Positions 32,185-33,740 of a DNA stretch of 33,740 nt are shown here, in pieces. The stretch is from positions 1 through 33,740 of the forward strand of contig JBNLGG010000047.1 in the NCBI GenBank assembly GCA_050305935.1. Direction: 5' to 3'. Origin of the DNA: CAJXNP01 sp050305935 (GTDB taxonomy: Bacteria; Bacteroidota; Bacteroidia; Cytophagales; Cyclobacteriaceae). The translations under genes and the position numbers were made by a program. The stretch's first letter is position 1. Each line of letters starts with the position of its first letter. Below the pieces are notes generated by a model, which had not been told where the DNA came from, searched no databases, and saw nothing but the letters and a program-made list of their open reading frames with translations.

Positions 32185-33740
32185 TTATTTAATGATAGTA
32201 GTAACCTCACCGCAAGTTAGCATCATATCTCCATAGTATGGATTTCTGATTTCGTTTTCTAAGCTGATCCAGTCTGCACCATTATTGTCATTAGCCATGG
32301 GGCAATGCTGCACATAGAGGGACTCACCAGTCCCACCAAATTGTTGAAAGATAGGAATCAAGGATGAATTGAGATCGATAAAGTGTTTCCTTGCCTGATC
32401 TGTATTTTTAGCCGACACTATTCCATGGCTAGCTTTGATAATCATTTCGCTTTTCATTCTCAGGTCGTTATCTGATCTTTTTGCCAGTATCTGCGCATTG
32501 AATTTGTGCCAATTTTGAGCGAATGACTCAGCTCCGGAGATAATCGAAATTGCTTCTCCTTTTACCATCTGGTCTTTTACATTGATATAACTCTTAATCA
32601 TCGTGGAATATAACTGCATGTCTGTAGCGGATAGTTGTATGTGTGACTGCTTAGACATACTTGTCATTTTGCTCATTTCGGGATTCATCATGCTGGACTT
32701 GCCTGAAAGTTGCGCAGCTGCATCTATGCTGAATGTGCCGTTGACGGCTATTTCTTCTCCCTCTTCCAATCCAGATTCTATCTGGTATCCGTTTCCCATT
32801 TCCGGGCCCAGTGTCACCTCTCTTAAAAGAAAGTAAACACCTTGCTCCGAAGTTTCTTTTACATAAATGATCGATCTTTTTCCCGTCCACATCACGGAAG
32901 ATTTCGGTACTACGATCACGCTTGATCCTTTTTTGTTGTCTGCATAAATTTCTCCGGATACAAACATTTCCGGTTTAAGTTGCAGGTCAGTATTCTTGAG
33001 TTCAACCCGGGCTTTTGCTACCCTGGTTTTTGGATCGATGATAGGATCAACATAGCTTATTTTCCCGGAGAATGTTTTTCCCGGTAAAGATTCGATTGTA
33101 AAATTTACCTGATTTCCCTGATGAATCCACTGCAAATCTTTTTCATAAACATCAAACAAAACCCAGATCTTTGAAAGATCGGCTATTTTATAAACCGGCT
33201 GGCCTAGTTTGATATAATCGCCCACGTTAACAAACTTTTCCTCCACGTAACCGGAGACATTGGATAGTATAGGAAATTGCTCAATTGCCTGGTCTGATTG
33301 AAGAATTTTCTCAATTTGACTATCTGTTAATTTCCAGTTTTTTAGCTTTTCAATGGCCGATCGATATAGTGTCGGCTGTTGTTCCTTGATTTTTTTTGCT
33401 TCAAATAATTCTTCCTGTGCCACAACCAATTCGGGTGAAAATACATACGCGATGATTTGGCCTTGCCGCACAAAATCACCTGTAAAATTTACCATTAGTC
33501 GTTCAATACGTCCGGGTATATGCGAAGATTGCGTATAGATTTGCCGTTCGTCGGCTTGCACTTTTCCATTTACGCGAATCGACTTTTCATGTGATCCAAT
33601 CCCGACGACCATAGTCTGCACATTGGCCAATTTCATGGCAGTCGGAGACATGCTGATGGCCATTGGATTCAAATCCTGTCCGCTGTCATCCACCGGTATT
33701 AGATCCATACCGCATATCGGGCATTTTCCCGGTTCAGATT
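32185..33740 (-). CDS. cusB: CusB-like RND efflux adaptor with HMBD and C-terminal DUF3347 (partial, N-terminus off the right edge)
   Basis: The frame is open to the right edge: upstream of an internal ATG at 33708 it reads PGKCPICGMDLIP, the heavy-metal-binding domain (HMBD) that starts many CusB-like proteins, so the true start lies outside. Counting from that Met, the adaptor follows: first barrel-sandwich strand IYTQSSHIPGRIERLMVNFT (58-77), hairpin helices (92-140), second half LSNVSGYVEEKFVNVGD (148-164), beta-barrel (WVLFDVYEKDLQWIHQG) and membrane-proximal domain (IESGLEEGEEIAVNG). A Met-rich linker (340-352) leads to DUF3347 (360-507) with HCPMANDNNGADW and NPYYGDMMLTCG (Cys469, Cys499). 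It links an inner-membrane RND pump to an outer-membrane channel for Cu(I)/Ag(I) export; those genes should lie to the right. Confidence 0.92.
   Translation of the reverse strand, partial: SEPGKCPICGMDLIPVDDSGQDLNPMAISMSPTAMKLANVQTMVVGIGSHEKSIRVNGKVQADERQIYTQSSHIPGRIERLMVNFTGDFVRQGQIIAYVFSPELVVAQEELFEAKKIKEQQPTLYRSAIEKLKNWKLTDSQIEKILQSDQAIEQFPILSNVSGYVEEKFVNVGDYIKLGQPVYKIADLSKIWVLFDVYEKDLQWIHQGNQVNFTIESLPGKTFSGKISYVDPIIDPKTRVAKARVELKNTDLQLKPEMFVSGEIYADNKKGSSVIVVPKSSVMWTGKRSIIYVKETSEQGVYFLLREVTLGPEMGNGYQIESGLEEGEEIAVNGTFSIDAAAQLSGKSSMMNPEMSKMTSMSKQSHIQLSATDMQLYSTMIKSYINVKDQMVKGEAISIISGAESFAQNWHKFNAQILAKRSDNDLRMKSEMIIKASHGIVSAKNTDQARKHFIDLNSSLIPIFQQFGGTGESLYVQHCPMANDNNGADWISLENEIRNPYYGDMMLTCGEVTTIIK

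Noticed and set aside
1..33740. tRNA, rRNA, prophage and intact insertion sequences
   Set aside because: I saw no T-loop plus acceptor-stem pattern, no rRNA-like stretch and no transposase, integrase or phage structural gene. A covariance-model scan would be needed for certainty.

Overview
The window looks like chromosomal DNA of a marine or soil bacterium of the phylum Bacteroidota, most likely of the order Cytophagales. This rests on type IX secretion (T9SS) cargo ending in a gliding-motility-type C-terminal domain, a PorP/SprF-family partner protein, a propeller-type two-component sensor, DUF3347 copper proteins and promoter boxes of the TAnnTTTG type. The placement is inferred from gene content alone. 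I saw no rRNA, tRNA, CRISPR array, intact insertion sequence or prophage.

Region 1 (1-7645, minus strand) is a T9SS surface-protein cluster. It holds a huge exported protein cut by the left edge (L-type lectin plus cadherin-like domain), a 1064-aa exported protein (IPT, seven VCBS/FG-GAP repeats, Ig/PKD-like domains, CHU_C-type sorting domain), and a PorP/SprF-like outer-membrane protein with a threonine/glutamine-rich repeat linker and a SPOR-like C-terminus. The 665-bp gap at 2151-2815 carries two tandem hairpin-plus-T terminators, a perfect 12-bp inverted repeat and a GC-rich patch resembling a decayed group II intron end.

Region 2 (7646-13603) holds an outer-membrane beta-barrel gene, three unrecognised small genes, a FabH-type ketoacyl synthase, an intact SRAP (YedK/HMCES) protein, a YheT-family hydrolase and an 82-aa unknown protein whose stop codon lies inside a bidirectional terminator.

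Region 3 (13686-18347, plus strand) is a compact four-gene operon in which every product is exported: a coiled-coil lipoprotein, two proteins I read as NTF2-like, and an 854-aa leucine-rich-repeat protein built from three copies of a 'WW + LRR block' module. I recognise no described system here, and it is my best candidate for an uncharacterised envelope system.

Region 4 (18430-25120) covers DNA/RNA maintenance and oxidative stress: a second, catalytically degenerate SRAP paralogue, a TrmH-type methyltransferase, a MarR regulator with a palindrome exactly filling its own promoter spacer, a YjdM/PhnA-like protein, OxyR divergent from a peroxiredoxin-thioredoxin-small-protein operon with a recognisable OxyR site between them, and a PagL-like lipid A deacylase.

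Region 5 (25403-33740) holds a periplasmic-propeller histidine kinase with no receiver or DNA-binding domain, an intergenic stretch with two long inverted repeats, and a minus-strand cluster of a CusB-like RND adaptor (cut by the right edge), a DUF3347 lipoprotein, a membrane-anchored unknown protein and an M28 metallopeptidase lipoprotein. The adaptor ends in the same DUF3347 domain as the lipoprotein, suggesting a two-step copper relay.
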